DNA of 16,250 nucleotides from UBA1413 sp964349885 (GCA_964349885.1 CAYGIQ010000053.1:1-16250), one strand, 5' to 3'; shown: positions 1 through 8,005, numbered from the stretch's first letter. The notes: generated from the sequence alone by a model not told the origin. Made by a program: numbers and translations.

Positions 1-371
1 CGGTTGGTCAACGTAAAGGACTGAACATAGGAGGCCATGTAGAACCTCTCTTTGTTTTGGCTACAGATGTTGTTCGGAACATCGTTTACGTGGGGGAGGG
101 GCAGGAGCATCCAGGGTTATTTCGCAGGGGGTTGTTTGTTGCTGGCAATGAGGTGCACTGGATAAGAGCAGATAGGGCATTGAATTCGGGCGAGAATAGG
201 CGCTATTTGGTGCGCATCAGATATCGGCAGCCACTTGAGGAGGCAGAACTGCAAATGAAGGAGGATGGTTTGTGGATTATTTTTGACCGTGAGCAAAGGG
301 GTATAACTGCCGGTCAGTTTGCTGCCTGGTACGAAGGGGAGGAGTTGATTGGATCCGGGGCAATAAGCTGA
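1..371 (+). CDS. mnmA: tRNA-specific 2-thiouridylase MnmA, C-terminal part (5' truncated by window edge)
   Basis: MnmA makes the 2-thiouridine at wobble position 34 of tRNAs for Lys, Glu and Gln, using ATP and a sulfur relay, in the cytoplasm. The open frame enters from the left edge (first full codon at base 3) and encodes the last 122 residues, ending in TGA at 369-371. The first visible residues, VGQRKGLNIGG, are the conserved GQRKGL-x-IGG block of the family. They are followed by the usual C-terminal beta-rich domain with a conserved IRYR stretch. The catalytic cysteines and the PP-loop ATP site lie upstream, outside the window, so they cannot be checked. An internal TTG at 57 is only an apparent start, because the frame and the family homology continue upstream of it. 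The gene converges on the ATPase operon and ends just before a hairpin terminator. Family assignment is confident from the motif alone; several Bacteroidota carry two MnmA paralogues and I cannot tell which one this is. Confidence 0.9.
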   Translation, partial: VGQRKGLNIGGHVEPLFVLATDVVRNIVYVGEGQEHPGLFRRGLFVAGNEVHWIRADRALNSGENRRYLVRIRYRQPLEEAELQMKEDGLWIIFDREQRGITAGQFAAWYEGEELIGSGAIS

Positions 372-380
372 AACGAAAAA

Positions 381-408
381 AGACTGCCGCAAAAAATGCA
401 GGCAGTCT
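381..408. terminator. Bidirectional intrinsic terminator between mnmA and the ATPase operon
   Basis: A perfect 8-bp stem, AGACTGCC (381-388) with GGCAGTCT (401-408), encloses a 12-nt spacer in which GCA and TGC can add three more pairs around an A5 loop. An A-rich run at 371-381 gives a T-rich tail when read on the minus strand (downstream of ntpK), and a moderately T-rich stretch (412-426) follows on the plus strand (downstream of mnmA). The position, 9 bases after the mnmA stop and 47 bases beyond the ntpK stop, fits a shared terminator for converging transcripts. Confidence 0.8.
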
Positions 409-455
409 CGTAAATCTTCTATTTTAGTGATGTGGGTTAACCACACCTCGAAAAG

Positions 456-911
456 TTAGACAATGGCGCTTCCAATAAGGAAGGTGGTTGCCAGAGCAAT
501 GATTGCATAGAGTTCTGGGAATACGGCCAGAATAAGGGTTTTCCCTGCAACATCGTGTCCCGAACCAATAGCGGCAATACCATTTGCACAAACTTGTCCT
601 TGGCGTATGGCCGACAATAAACCGACCAGGCCAAGTGTTAGACCTGCTCCAAAAACAGAAGCAGCAGCTGCCCAGCCAATTCCAGCCTGAAGCAGACCCA
701 TGGAATTGAGAAGGAAGTATCCGGCAAATCCGTACAAACCCTGGCTTCCCGGAAGTGCAGTAAGCATAATGTAACTTCCGAAAGCTTCATTATTCTTTTT
801 CATGGCTCCAACAGCCGCATTACCGGCAATTGAGGTACCAAATGCACTGCCAACCCCTGCCAGGCCGACCATCAATCCAATTCCAATGTAAGCAAAAACA
901 ATAGGTTCCAT
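456..911 (-). CDS. ntpK: V/A-type ATPase subunit K (membrane rotor proteolipid, 16-kDa type)
   Basis: This is the rotor-ring subunit that carries the transported ion across the membrane. The 151-residue product has four hydrophobic helices arranged as two tandem hairpins, the 16-kDa double-hairpin form. The second hairpin has the ion-binding carboxylate (Glu133 in FPELYAI). The first hairpin has Gln57 in the matching LPGSQGLYGF block, so there is one carboxylate per four helices. Leu53, Ser56, Gln57, Gln104 (IRQGQV) and Glu133 line up with Leu61, Thr64, Gln65, Gln110 and Glu139, the sodium ligands of Enterococcus hirae NtpK. This alignment was made by eye, and the coupling ion is an inference. 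It is the last gene of the operon, 29 bases after ntpI, with an ATG start and the terminator hairpin downstream. Confidence 0.95.
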   Translation of the reverse strand: MEPIVFAYIGIGLMVGLAGVGSAFGTSIAGNAAVGAMKKNNEAFGSYIMLTALPGSQGLYGFAGYFLLNSMGLLQAGIGWAAAASVFGAGLTLGLVGLLSAIRQGQVCANGIAAIGSGHDVAGKTLILAVFPELYAIIALATTFLIGSAIV

Positions 912-940
912 TTTTTTGTATTTAACGTTATTACTAATTT

Positions 941-2770
941 TTATTCTGATCGTCCAACCTCAGGCTCGGCAAATGGCTTATAAGGCTGTCCACCGCCTGT
1001 GAAGCCAGCATTTTTATAAAATTCAACGAAAGTTAGACGGATCGGGTGCACAAATGCCCCGAGTGCCGACATAAATATGGTAATGCTGTGTCCGATTACC
1101 AGTATAAGGATCATAACCAAAGGGCCAAGGATAATATTATCGGGTTTCATACTCATAGCCATGCTGTTGAATACAAGGCCGAGAATTGCACTTGAAACTC
1201 CAAGCGCAAATAACCGGATATAGGAAAGGAGGTCGCCCAACAAGCTGGTTGCCATACTGTATACGTCCCACAATCCTGCCCCAAAATTGATGAAGATGTT
1301 TCTTTTTGGATGGTTAAGCAACAGAATGAGTATGCCAGATATTCCGAAAATGCCGTTTTGAAGTGCCTTCAGGAAGCTGGCTCCCAATGCGTTGGTTGAT
1401 TGTAATCCATAAACAGCCCCACTTCCTACGAGTAGGATAATCCATCCAATGGTAGATAGCGAGTGCTTGAACCCGCGCATACGGGAAACGTTCACAACCT
1501 TAAGTACCATCCCGAAGATGATTTGAATAACACCAAAAATGATGGCAAGGTTGAACAGCTGATCGGTACTGATCATATATCGCTTAAAGCTTTCGAGCCA
1601 AGCGATTTCTGTATTGAGAATGTCGATACCAAAGAAAGTCCCGGTTAATATTCCAAAAATAACGGTCGATAGTCCGAGCCATTGTGCCAAGCTGAGGATC
1701 GGTTTAATGGAGGGCATTTTGCGTTTGGCGAGACCAGCTGCAGCAATTATGAAAAGGCCATAGCCAGCATCTCCCAGTGCGAATCCAAAAAACATCATAT
1801 AAAATGGGGCAAAGAATGGCACCAAGTCGAGTTCTCGGTGGTTGGGCAAGTCATACAAACGTCCCACCACTTCGTAAAGCTTTGAAAATCGGTTGTTTTT
1901 GAGCAGAATAGGCACTCTATCGTCTTCTTCAGGCTTACTAGCGGCGAAGAGGATGTTTTCGGTTTGGAGGTATTGGTCGAGTTCGTTCTTAAGGGTATCA
2001 GGCACCCAGCCTTCCAGTAGTTGAACTTTACCTTCCACCTCAGACGAAGTTTGAAGTAGGGCATTCATCTCTCCCAACTGTTGCTGCAGCCCCTGATGGT
2101 ATTGCTGTAGGTGTTTTTTATTGTGGTGAGCCAGTTGATGAAGTTCGTGGTTTAAAAGGTCGTTTGCTGCAATCAGCTCCTGTTTTTCCGCTGCGATTTG
2201 TTGCATCGACTTTTGAGGAAGGATTAGTTCATCTGCTCCGACCAATTCGGCAAATCCGGTTGGCGCATCCGATTTTTCCAACTTCACAAAATAGCGGTAC
2301 CCATCCAAGTCGCCAACAACACGAATGTAGTGTTCTTCTTCCCATTCCGGAATATATTTACGCATTGGGCACGACATAAACCTAAAGTATAGGCCGCTTT
2401 CCTGCAGTTTATGAACCTGCTCCCATTCGAAGTTACCCCAGGGAGTGAGTTGTTTTTGTTCCTTATCGAGGTGGACCAGCTGATGATGGTTGTGTTCAAC
2501 CTCTTTTTCGATATCGCGAATGCGTTCGAAAACTTCGGCTCCCGAGTTGATGGGGTGGGGCAGAATGGTGCTCTCCGGGGTTAACCAGTCAAGTTTCTTG
2601 ATGGCCCTATCGACTTCGGTAATGTGTCTGAAAAGTTCCTGCATGGCAGGAGTAGATTCGGGCGATTTTTCGCTGATGTGCAGAACACCAATTTTTCTGA
2701 TGTTTTTCAGAAATTCGGTATAATTGGCGTGATACACCAGGAAGGTATATTTATACATGGGTACAATCAT
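941..2770 (-). CDS. ntpI: V/A-type ATPase subunit I (membrane stator, a-subunit homologue)
   Basis: Subunit I holds the two half-channels through which ions reach the K ring, and its cytosolic arm anchors the peripheral stalks. The product has 609 residues. Residues 1 to about 310 are hydrophilic and partly coiled coil (roughly 185-250). Residues from about 315 onward hold seven to eight membrane helices. Residues 318-338 contain the family block PFF..F..MFFGFALGDAGYG. Arg519, in LLSYIRLFALG, matches the essential helix arginine facing the rotor carboxylate, and Arg578 (HPIRLTFVEF) matches the second conserved arginine. The length is close to the roughly 600-660 residues usual for bacterial subunit I. 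The ATG start overlaps the ntpD stop as ATGA (2767-2770), which suggests translational coupling. Confidence 0.95.
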   Translation of the reverse strand: MIVPMYKYTFLVYHANYTEFLKNIRKIGVLHISEKSPESTPAMQELFRHITEVDRAIKKLDWLTPESTILPHPINSGAEVFERIRDIEKEVEHNHHQLVHLDKEQKQLTPWGNFEWEQVHKLQESGLYFRFMSCPMRKYIPEWEEEHYIRVVGDLDGYRYFVKLEKSDAPTGFAELVGADELILPQKSMQQIAAEKQELIAANDLLNHELHQLAHHNKKHLQQYHQGLQQQLGEMNALLQTSSEVEGKVQLLEGWVPDTLKNELDQYLQTENILFAASKPEEDDRVPILLKNNRFSKLYEVVGRLYDLPNHRELDLVPFFAPFYMMFFGFALGDAGYGLFIIAAAGLAKRKMPSIKPILSLAQWLGLSTVIFGILTGTFFGIDILNTEIAWLESFKRYMISTDQLFNLAIIFGVIQIIFGMVLKVVNVSRMRGFKHSLSTIGWIILLVGSGAVYGLQSTNALGASFLKALQNGIFGISGILILLLNHPKRNIFINFGAGLWDVYSMATSLLGDLLSYIRLFALGVSSAILGLVFNSMAMSMKPDNIILGPLVMILILVIGHSITIFMSALGAFVHPIRLTFVEFYKNAGFTGGGQPYKPFAEPEVGRSE

Positions 2771-3378
2771 GCCACAGCCTCCTCTTGTTTTTGACGTTGT
2801 TGTCTGTCTTTTACGATCTTCTGTGCCGACTTGGAAAGGTTGTCCTCATCTTCGAGAAAGCGCTTGATTTTGCGAATTGCATCTTGGAAGCCAGGTATTT
2901 GCACTTTCTCGTAAAGGTTTACTTTTTGGGTAGTTTTCTTTCGGGCAAAATCAAGCAATTCCATCTTTCTCAGAAAAACTTCTCTTTCGATGGCAATTTG
3001 GGCAATGTCCCTAATGATGCCGATACCATCGGCAAACCAGAGCGGCCTGCTGAATAGATTGTCAGTTTGAATCTCGAAAACGATGTTTTCGAGTACTGGT
3101 GTGAAAACCCCGGCCAATTTCTTTTTAGAAAGTTCAACATGGCTAATCCGCACCATGTTCTGGTCGAACTCTCCCCATAGCCGGGCCATTTGCTCATAGG
3201 AGTCCACTTTCTGGTTATAGGTTTCTTCGAGTGATGCTGCTTTATCTTTAGCCTTTTTTACCTCCATACGAAGAGCCGACTCCTTGTTCTTAAGGGTAGG
3301 CAGGGCCCTCTCTCGCACCTTAAGCTGCTTGTCGAGTCCCTGCAGGGCTGTTTTATTGTATTGAAATTTTATGGCCAC
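2767..3378 (-). CDS. ntpD: V/A-type ATPase subunit D (central rotor shaft)
   Basis: Subunit D is the long coiled coil that turns inside the A3B3 head and links it to the K ring. The 203-residue product has a basic N-terminus, the typical RALPTLKNKESALRMEV block near residues 25-41, and a second long helix at the C-terminus. The length fits the family (about 200-210). The start is GTG at 3376-3378. It is preferred because the product then begins V/M-AIKFQYNKTALQ, as family members do, and no in-frame ATG lies close upstream. A 61-base gap separates it from ntpB and holds a partial duplication of the ntpD start region. The 3' end overlaps ntpI by four bases. Confidence 0.93.
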   Translation of the reverse strand: MAIKFQYNKTALQGLDKQLKVRERALPTLKNKESALRMEVKKAKDKAASLEETYNQKVDSYEQMARLWGEFDQNMVRISHVELSKKKLAGVFTPVLENIVFEIQTDNLFSRPLWFADGIGIIRDIAQIAIEREVFLRKMELLDFARKKTTQKVNLYEKVQIPGFQDAIRKIKRFLEDEDNLSKSAQKIVKDRQQRQKQEEAVA

Positions 3379-3412
3379 GTTTATTCTTTTTCAGATTGAG
3401 AATTTTATGGCC
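3360..3412 (-). repeat. Imperfect short direct repeat spanning the ntpD start and its leader
   Basis: On the plus strand, ATTGAAATTTTATGGCC (3360-3376) and ATTGAGAATTTTATGGCC (3395-3412) are the same apart from one inserted base. The right-hand copy lies upstream of ntpD. The left-hand copy contains codons 2-7 of ntpD plus part of the next, just after the GTG start. Read on the minus strand, the leader copy therefore looks like a second ntpD beginning without a start codon, ending in an in-frame TGA after seven codons. The repeat is directly visible; any role is unknown. Confidence 0.6.
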
Positions 3413-3439
3413 TGTGGTCAGGCCGTGATTGCAAATCAC

Positions 3440-4759
3440 TTAATTTTTCCAGTATTTGTCCATGAGCGTTTCCCTGATGGCAACTTCGGCGCGGGTAAAG
3501 AAACGGCCCAGAAGCTCCCAAGAAATATCGAGCATGGTGTTGATGTCGACGTTCACATCAATGGCCAGAAGCTGGTTTGAGTACTCTTTGGCAAACCGCA
3601 GGGTTCGCTCGTCGTAGTCGGTTAGGTCAAAACCATTTTCCAGTTTTGTACGTGCGTTGGCAGCATCGGCGTAGAGCCTGATGGCGGCATTCATAACCTG
3701 AGGATGGTCTTCGCGGGTTTGTTTCCCGATCACCAGCTGTTTTAAGCGTGAAAGTGAGCGGAACGGGTCAACAATAACTTTTCCGATTTCAGAGTCCCTT
3801 CTGAGAAACAGCTGGCCTTCGGTGATGTATCCGGTATTGTCAGGAATGGCGTGGGTAATATCGCCACCCGAGAGTGTGGTAACTGCGATGATGGTGATGG
3901 ATCCTCCTTCTGGAAATTGCACAGCCTTCTCATAGATTCGGGCTAGGTCGGAGTATAGCGACCCCGGCATACTATCTTTCGAGGGGATTTGGTCCATTCG
4001 GTTTGAAACAATGCTCAACGCATCGGCATAAAGTGTCATGTCGGTAAGCAGCACCAATACACTTTCGTTTTTATCGACTGCGAAATATTCAGCCGCGGTA
4101 AGCGCCATATCGGGAACCAATAGCCTCTCAACCGGAGGATTCTCTGTGGTGTTTACGAAACTGATGATGCGATCGAGGGCACCAGCGTTTTCAAAAACAT
4201 GTTTAAAATAGAGGTAGTCGTCGTTGGTAAGCCCCATACCCCCAAGGATAATTTTATCGGTTTTGGCGCGAAGGGCCACCATTGCCATCACCTGGTTGTA
4301 AGGTTGGTCTGGGTCGGCAAAGAATGGGATTTTCTGACCCGACACCAGTGAGTTGTTGAGGTCGATACCTGCAATCCCGGTGGGAATGATGTTGGAAGGT
4401 TGCTTCCGCCGCACAGGATTCACCGACGGACTACCGATATCGCGGATCTCTCCCTGAATCTCTGGACCACCGTCGATGGGTTGACCAAAGGCGTTGAAGA
4501 ATCGCCCAGCCAGTTCATCACTCACACTTAATTGCGGAGGCCTACCATAAAAGGAAACCTCTGCATTGGTGGGAATACCTTCGGTGCCTTCAAAAATCTG
4601 AAGGGTTATCTCCTCTCCCATAATTTTTACTACCTGAGCCATACGGCCATGCACGGTAGCTATCTCGTCGTAACCAATGCCTTCGGCTTTAAGCGTAACC
4701 GTGGCTTTGGTGATATTATTTAATTTGGTATAGATTTTTTGAAACGCCTGGCTTTCCAT
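3440..4759 (-). CDS. ntpB: V/A-type ATPase subunit B (non-catalytic head subunit)
   Basis: Subunit B alternates with A in the hexameric head and contributes the arginine-side face of the nucleotide site. The product has 439 residues, the usual 430-470 range. The N-terminal beta-barrel (about 15-85) is followed by the nucleotide-fold domain. The Walker A loop is absent, as expected for B: the position reads SGQKIPFFADPDQPYNQ (140-156). GSLYSDLARIYEKA (266-279) is the B-family form of the ATPase alpha/beta signature, and PDNTGYITEGQL (306-317) is a conserved B segment. The GQK-following loop is more acidic than in most B subunits (family members more often have SGSG-like residues there), typical of a diverged lineage. 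The ATG start lies 39 bases after the ntpA stop, and an ATG at this point gives the expected N-terminus. Confidence 0.95.
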   Translation of the reverse strand: MESQAFQKIYTKLNNITKATVTLKAEGIGYDEIATVHGRMAQVVKIMGEEITLQIFEGTEGIPTNAEVSFYGRPPQLSVSDELAGRFFNAFGQPIDGGPEIQGEIRDIGSPSVNPVRRKQPSNIIPTGIAGIDLNNSLVSGQKIPFFADPDQPYNQVMAMVALRAKTDKIILGGMGLTNDDYLYFKHVFENAGALDRIISFVNTTENPPVERLLVPDMALTAAEYFAVDKNESVLVLLTDMTLYADALSIVSNRMDQIPSKDSMPGSLYSDLARIYEKAVQFPEGGSITIIAVTTLSGGDITHAIPDNTGYITEGQLFLRRDSEIGKVIVDPFRSLSRLKQLVIGKQTREDHPQVMNAAIRLYADAANARTKLENGFDLTDYDERTLRFAKEYSNQLLAIDVNVDINTMLDISWELLGRFFTRAEVAIRETLMDKYWKN

Positions 4760-4798
4760 ATGTAGTCAATTATACGTTGAATAAATGCGTAGCTATGT

Positions 4799-6565
4799 TT
4801 AGTTTAACCGTTCACTTAGAATGGCGTGCAAAGCCTCTTCATGGCGCTGGAACTGCTCAGATTCGAACTCTGAGTAATTCATCTGTTTAAAACGGTTGAT
4901 AACCTCTTTAAAGAAAGTGCTTACATCTTCGAAATGGTTAAAGCTGTATGAATTGTTGGCAACTTCCAGAACTTTGCTAAGCATAAACTTCTGCCGCACC
5001 ATGGGCGACGATGAATCAATTTTATCGAAAGCGTCCTGCTGAAGAATTACAAAGTCGATCAACTCCGACTTCCAGAACCGTTCGTGGAAAACGATGGGAA
5101 CACCGTCGTCTCCCAAAATATTAATCTGTTCCATGGCCTCTTTCCCCCTGAGCAAGACATCTTTTGCTTTGATAACCTCGTCGAGCCAGGTTGGACTGAT
5201 ATTTTTGGAAAGATATTCCTGAACTTCCGGATATTCAAGATATTTCGAATAGCTGTCGATTGGGTCGATGGCGGGATAACGTTTGCTGTCGGCTCTTCCT
5301 TGGTTCAATCCGTAAAAACAGCGGGCTGCCTTACGGGTACTTTCGGTTACGGGCTCCTTGAGGTTACCTCCGGCGGGCGATACCGTTCCAATGAAAGTGA
5401 TGGATCCGGTTTCACCGTTGTTAAGGTAAACGAAACCTGCCCTAGAGTAAAAGTTGGAAATAACGGCCGAAAGGTCCATTGGGAAAGCATCTGGTCCGGG
5501 AAGTTCCTCCAAACGGTTCGACATTTCACGCAGGGCCTGTGCCCATCGTGAGGTGGAATCGGCCATTAACAACACCTTGAGCCCCATCGATCTGTAGTAT
5601 TCGGCAATTGTCATGGCCGTATATACCGATGCTTCGCGGGCTGCCACCGGCATATTGGAAGTATTGGCAATGATGATGGTTCTTTCAATCAGTTTACGAC
5701 CGGTACGTGGGTCGTCGAGCTCTGGAAATTCGGTAAATACTTCCACCACTTCATTGGCACGCTCTCCGCAGGCAGCAATAATCACGATATCGGCTTCAGC
5801 CTGCTTAGAAATGGCATGCTGCAATACGGTTTTTCCGGTACCAAAAGGTCCGGGAATAAACCCTGTACCACCCTCGGTAATCGGATTTAGGGTGTCCATA
5901 CAACGAACACCAGTCTCCAGCAGTCTAAATGGCCTCGGTTTCTCTTTGAATGATCTGATGGCCACCTTTACCGGCCATTTTTGAACCATGGTAAGGGGTA
6001 TATCGGCTCCATCGGAACCAGTAAGCACTGCTATGGTATGGTCGACAATATATTCGCCCTCAGAAACTATGCTTCTTACCGTATAGGTTCCATTGAGTTT
6101 GAAGGGTACCATTATTTTGTGGGGCATGGTATTTTCATCCACTTCTGCCAGCCAGTCGCCTGCCTTAACGGAATCGCCTGCTTTAACCAAAGGTTTGAAT
6201 GCCCAGAGTTTTTCACGGTTTAAGGGGTCGGTATAATCACCGCGCTTTAGAAAAACCCCATCCATCTTGTCGAGATCGTTTTGCAGACCGTCGTAGTTGC
6301 GCGACAATACACCGGGGCCCAGGGTTACTTCGAGCATATGCCCCTGAAATTCAACCTCCGATCCGGATTTGAGTCCTCGGGTACTTTCGAAAACCTGCAC
6401 ATAGGCATCTTTTCCAACCACCTTAATGACTTCGGCCATCAATCTTTCGTGGCCAAGGGTTATAAAGCATATTTCGTTTTGGGCCACTGGGCCGCTAACT
6501 TCTACGATTACCAGGTTGGCCACAATACCGACCACCTTGCCTGTTGTTTTAGTTTCTCTTGCCAT
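4799..6565 (-). CDS. ntpA: V/A-type ATPase subunit A (catalytic)
   Basis: Subunit A binds and hydrolyses (or makes) ATP in the head of the complex. The product has 588 residues, the normal length. The order is an N-terminal beta-barrel (about 8-75), the non-homologous bulge region that marks V/A-type A subunits (about 115-190), the nucleotide-binding core and a helical C-terminal domain. Walker A is GPFGTGKT (239-246, Lys245). The catalytic glutamate is in GER (Glu268). Walker B is LLMADSTSRW (332-341, Asp336). PAGGNLKEPVTEST (397-410) is a family block. All catalytic residues are present, so the enzyme should be active. The start is ATG at 6563-6565. The first 17 bases overlap the 3' end of the DUF2764 gene in another frame, which suggests coupled translation. 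Confidence 0.97.
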   Translation of the reverse strand: MARETKTTGKVVGIVANLVIVEVSGPVAQNEICFITLGHERLMAEVIKVVGKDAYVQVFESTRGLKSGSEVEFQGHMLEVTLGPGVLSRNYDGLQNDLDKMDGVFLKRGDYTDPLNREKLWAFKPLVKAGDSVKAGDWLAEVDENTMPHKIMVPFKLNGTYTVRSIVSEGEYIVDHTIAVLTGSDGADIPLTMVQKWPVKVAIRSFKEKPRPFRLLETGVRCMDTLNPITEGGTGFIPGPFGTGKTVLQHAISKQAEADIVIIAACGERANEVVEVFTEFPELDDPRTGRKLIERTIIIANTSNMPVAAREASVYTAMTIAEYYRSMGLKVLLMADSTSRWAQALREMSNRLEELPGPDAFPMDLSAVISNFYSRAGFVYLNNGETGSITFIGTVSPAGGNLKEPVTESTRKAARCFYGLNQGRADSKRYPAIDPIDSYSKYLEYPEVQEYLSKNISPTWLDEVIKAKDVLLRGKEAMEQINILGDDGVPIVFHERFWKSELIDFVILQQDAFDKIDSSSPMVRQKFMLSKVLEVANNSYSFNHFEDVSTFFKEVINRFKQMNYSEFESEQFQRHEEALHAILSERLN

Positions 6566-7394
6566 ATGTTAATGCAAATTCTTCGGGAAATTCAAAATTG
6601 GATTGTAATTCTTGAAGCAGCCGGGTGAAAATTTCCTGACCTTTCTCCTTGTTAAGGNNNNNNNNNNGTACAAAAGCGAGAATACGTTCGGCTGTAAAAT
6701 AGTTGAAGAAGGTAATTTCGTCGAGATATTGCCAAAAATGGTTGGCGAGACGCAACTCTCTCTCCAGTATGTTTTCTGTTTCGAAAATCTGAATGATTTC
6801 CTCAATTTCGGTTACCTCGGTAGATAGGCCAAAATCGCGCGATCTGCTTTTGCGCAAAGCATGGGTGATTTCATCGTTGCCCATAAGTCCTTCATCGTAT
6901 GGCAGGTTGTGCTTTCGTCCATTGAGCGCAAGCAGAATATTGCCCATTGAAAGTTTGTAGCGTGCAAACTGGTTCAGGAATGCACTGGAGTGATTTTGCA
7001 AAAGCGAAAACCACGCTTCATTGAGATAGGATGTACAAGCACTAATGGTTGTTTCTTCCTCCTCGTCGTGGTAGAAGTTTATGAAATCGATGAAGTACGC
7101 TGGAAATAGGGAGGTGTCGATGGTCTCGAACTGTTTTTTATCGCACAACTGTTCGAGCTGATCGGCCGGAAAATTCCCCCTGGGGTCGAAATCCTTGCCA
7201 GTTTTAAAAAGGAGGCTTAACAGATTGTCATGGTCCCATGGAAGGTAAAAAAGCTTCACCATTTCGAAATCGTCGGGGTGCAATTCTTCTGCGAGATAAT
7301 CGCGCAACCCAGCACTCGAAAAGTGCAGTTTTTTATCATCCGGAATCAAATCCGGCAATCCTGCCACCAAACAGTAATAATTTCTTGACATCAT
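6549..7394 (-). CDS. DUF2764-family protein, probable V/A-ATPase subunit C equivalent (contains an assembly gap)
   Basis: This is the conserved extra gene between E and A in Bacteroidota, chlamydial and spirochaete-type V/A-ATPase operons. The product has about 281 residues, is soluble and looks largely helical, with no signal peptide or membrane segment. Residues 208-242, from NILERELRLANH to ERILAFV, resemble the repeated helical unit of subunit C (AC39/d): an acidic helix, a WxYL-type core, an aromatic F-x-x-E motif, then a hydrophobic ILAxx. E. hirae has C (and F) at this operon position, and no C gene is visible here. I therefore infer that the protein caps the K ring like C; this is not proven. 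A 10-N gap (6658-6667) falls inside the gene about 90-120 bases before the stop. The frame stays open across it, but the real gap length is unknown, so residues 243-246 and the protein length are uncertain. ATG start at 7392-7394 (MM...), overlapping ntpE as ATGA; a second ATG lies one codon later. Confidence 0.8.
   Translation of the reverse strand: MMSRNYYCLVAGLPDLIPDDKKLHFSSAGLRDYLAEELHPDDFEMVKLFYLPWDHDNLLSLLFKTGKDFDPRGNFPADQLEQLCDKKQFETIDTSLFPAYFIDFINFYHDEEEETTISACTSYLNEAWFSLLQNHSSAFLNQFARYKLSMGNILLALNGRKHNLPYDEGLMGNDEITHALRKSRSRDFGLSTEVTEIEEIIQIFETENILERELRLANHFWQYLDEITFFNYFTAERILAFVXXXXLNKEKGQEIFTRLLQELQSNFEFPEEFALTYGKRN
6658..6667. other. Run of 10 Ns (scaffold gap)
   Basis: Ten undetermined bases interrupt the DUF2764 gene. 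Ten is a common placeholder length, so the true distance may differ. The reading frame is open on both sides in the same register, which is compatible with a true size of 10 plus or minus a multiple of three, or with chance. Confidence 0.99.
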
Positions 7395-8005
7395 GTTGTC
7401 TCTTCGAAAAGTATTTGAGCGGTTTTTGGACGAAGGTATGCCTTGAGGAAGTTGGTGAACTCCTCGTCGGTAAAACTGATAAGGTAGCTACCATCGGCAG
7501 GCCCAACCTTAAATCCCGACTTGAGTTTGTTGTCGAAGTTTATGGAAACCCCCTTGTTGAGTTCGGCTGCCAAGTTGTTCTTAAAAAATTGCTCCATCCT
7601 TTGTCGGTCGGCCTCGGGCAGAATAACATTGAGGTCGAAATGCTCTTTGTCGAGCCATCCCTTAACCACAAGACTTATGAGGGATTGTAGATAGGTTTGG
7701 TCGGAAAACAATTCCTTAACAGCAGGTTGTATTGTATTCGTCGACACCAATCGGGTTATTTCCTGCTTCATAGCCGATACGGCTTGGTTTACAGTCATCC
7801 GAATTTCAGCGTCGACATGTCTTTTCAGTTCATCCGACTTCTGGCGCGCATCGTTTATCAATTTCTGGGCAGCTTTTTCAGCATCCTGCTCTATCTTAGC
7901 AGCTTTTTCGGTGGCTGCCTGAACGATTGCTCCCGCTTCCTGTTTGGCTTTTTGAACCCCCTCGTTGTAAATGGCCTCGGTAAGTTGTTGAATTTTTGCG
8001 TCCAT
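7391..8005 (-). CDS. ntpE: V/A-type ATPase subunit E (peripheral stalk)
   Basis: Subunit E forms the outer stalk that stops the A3B3 head from turning with the rotor. The 204-residue product has a long charged N-terminal helix (about 5-75, rich in Ala, Lys, Glu and Gln with heptad-like spacing) and a C-terminal alpha/beta domain (about 95-204) that would bind the top of A/B. The length matches the family (about 190-210). It is the first gene of the operon, with an ATG start at 8003-8005. No clear Shine-Dalgarno sequence precedes it, as is common in Bacteroidota. Its stop overlaps the DUF2764 start (ATGA). In other bacteria E pairs with a separate coiled-coil subunit G; no G gene is present here, so E may pair with itself or with a protein encoded elsewhere. 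Confidence 0.9.
   Translation of the reverse strand: MDAKIQQLTEAIYNEGVQKAKQEAGAIVQAATEKAAKIEQDAEKAAQKLINDARQKSDELKRHVDAEIRMTVNQAVSAMKQEITRLVSTNTIQPAVKELFSDQTYLQSLISLVVKGWLDKEHFDLNVILPEADRQRMEQFFKNNLAAELNKGVSINFDNKLKSGFKVGPADGSYLISFTDEEFTNFLKAYLRPKTAQILFEETT

Noticed and set aside
431..445. Small hairpin TGTGG-GTTAA-CCACA after the ntpK stop.
   Set aside because: Only a 5-bp stem with no T-run; the 381-408 hairpin is a far better terminator.
3440..4759. Missing Walker A loop in subunit B as a sign of an inactive enzyme.
   Set aside because: Subunit B of V/A-ATPases normally lacks it; catalysis is in subunit A, where all motifs are intact.
5084..5551. A 155-codon plus-strand open frame inside ntpA.
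   Set aside because: Antisense to the well-conserved catalytic subunit and without protein-like motifs.
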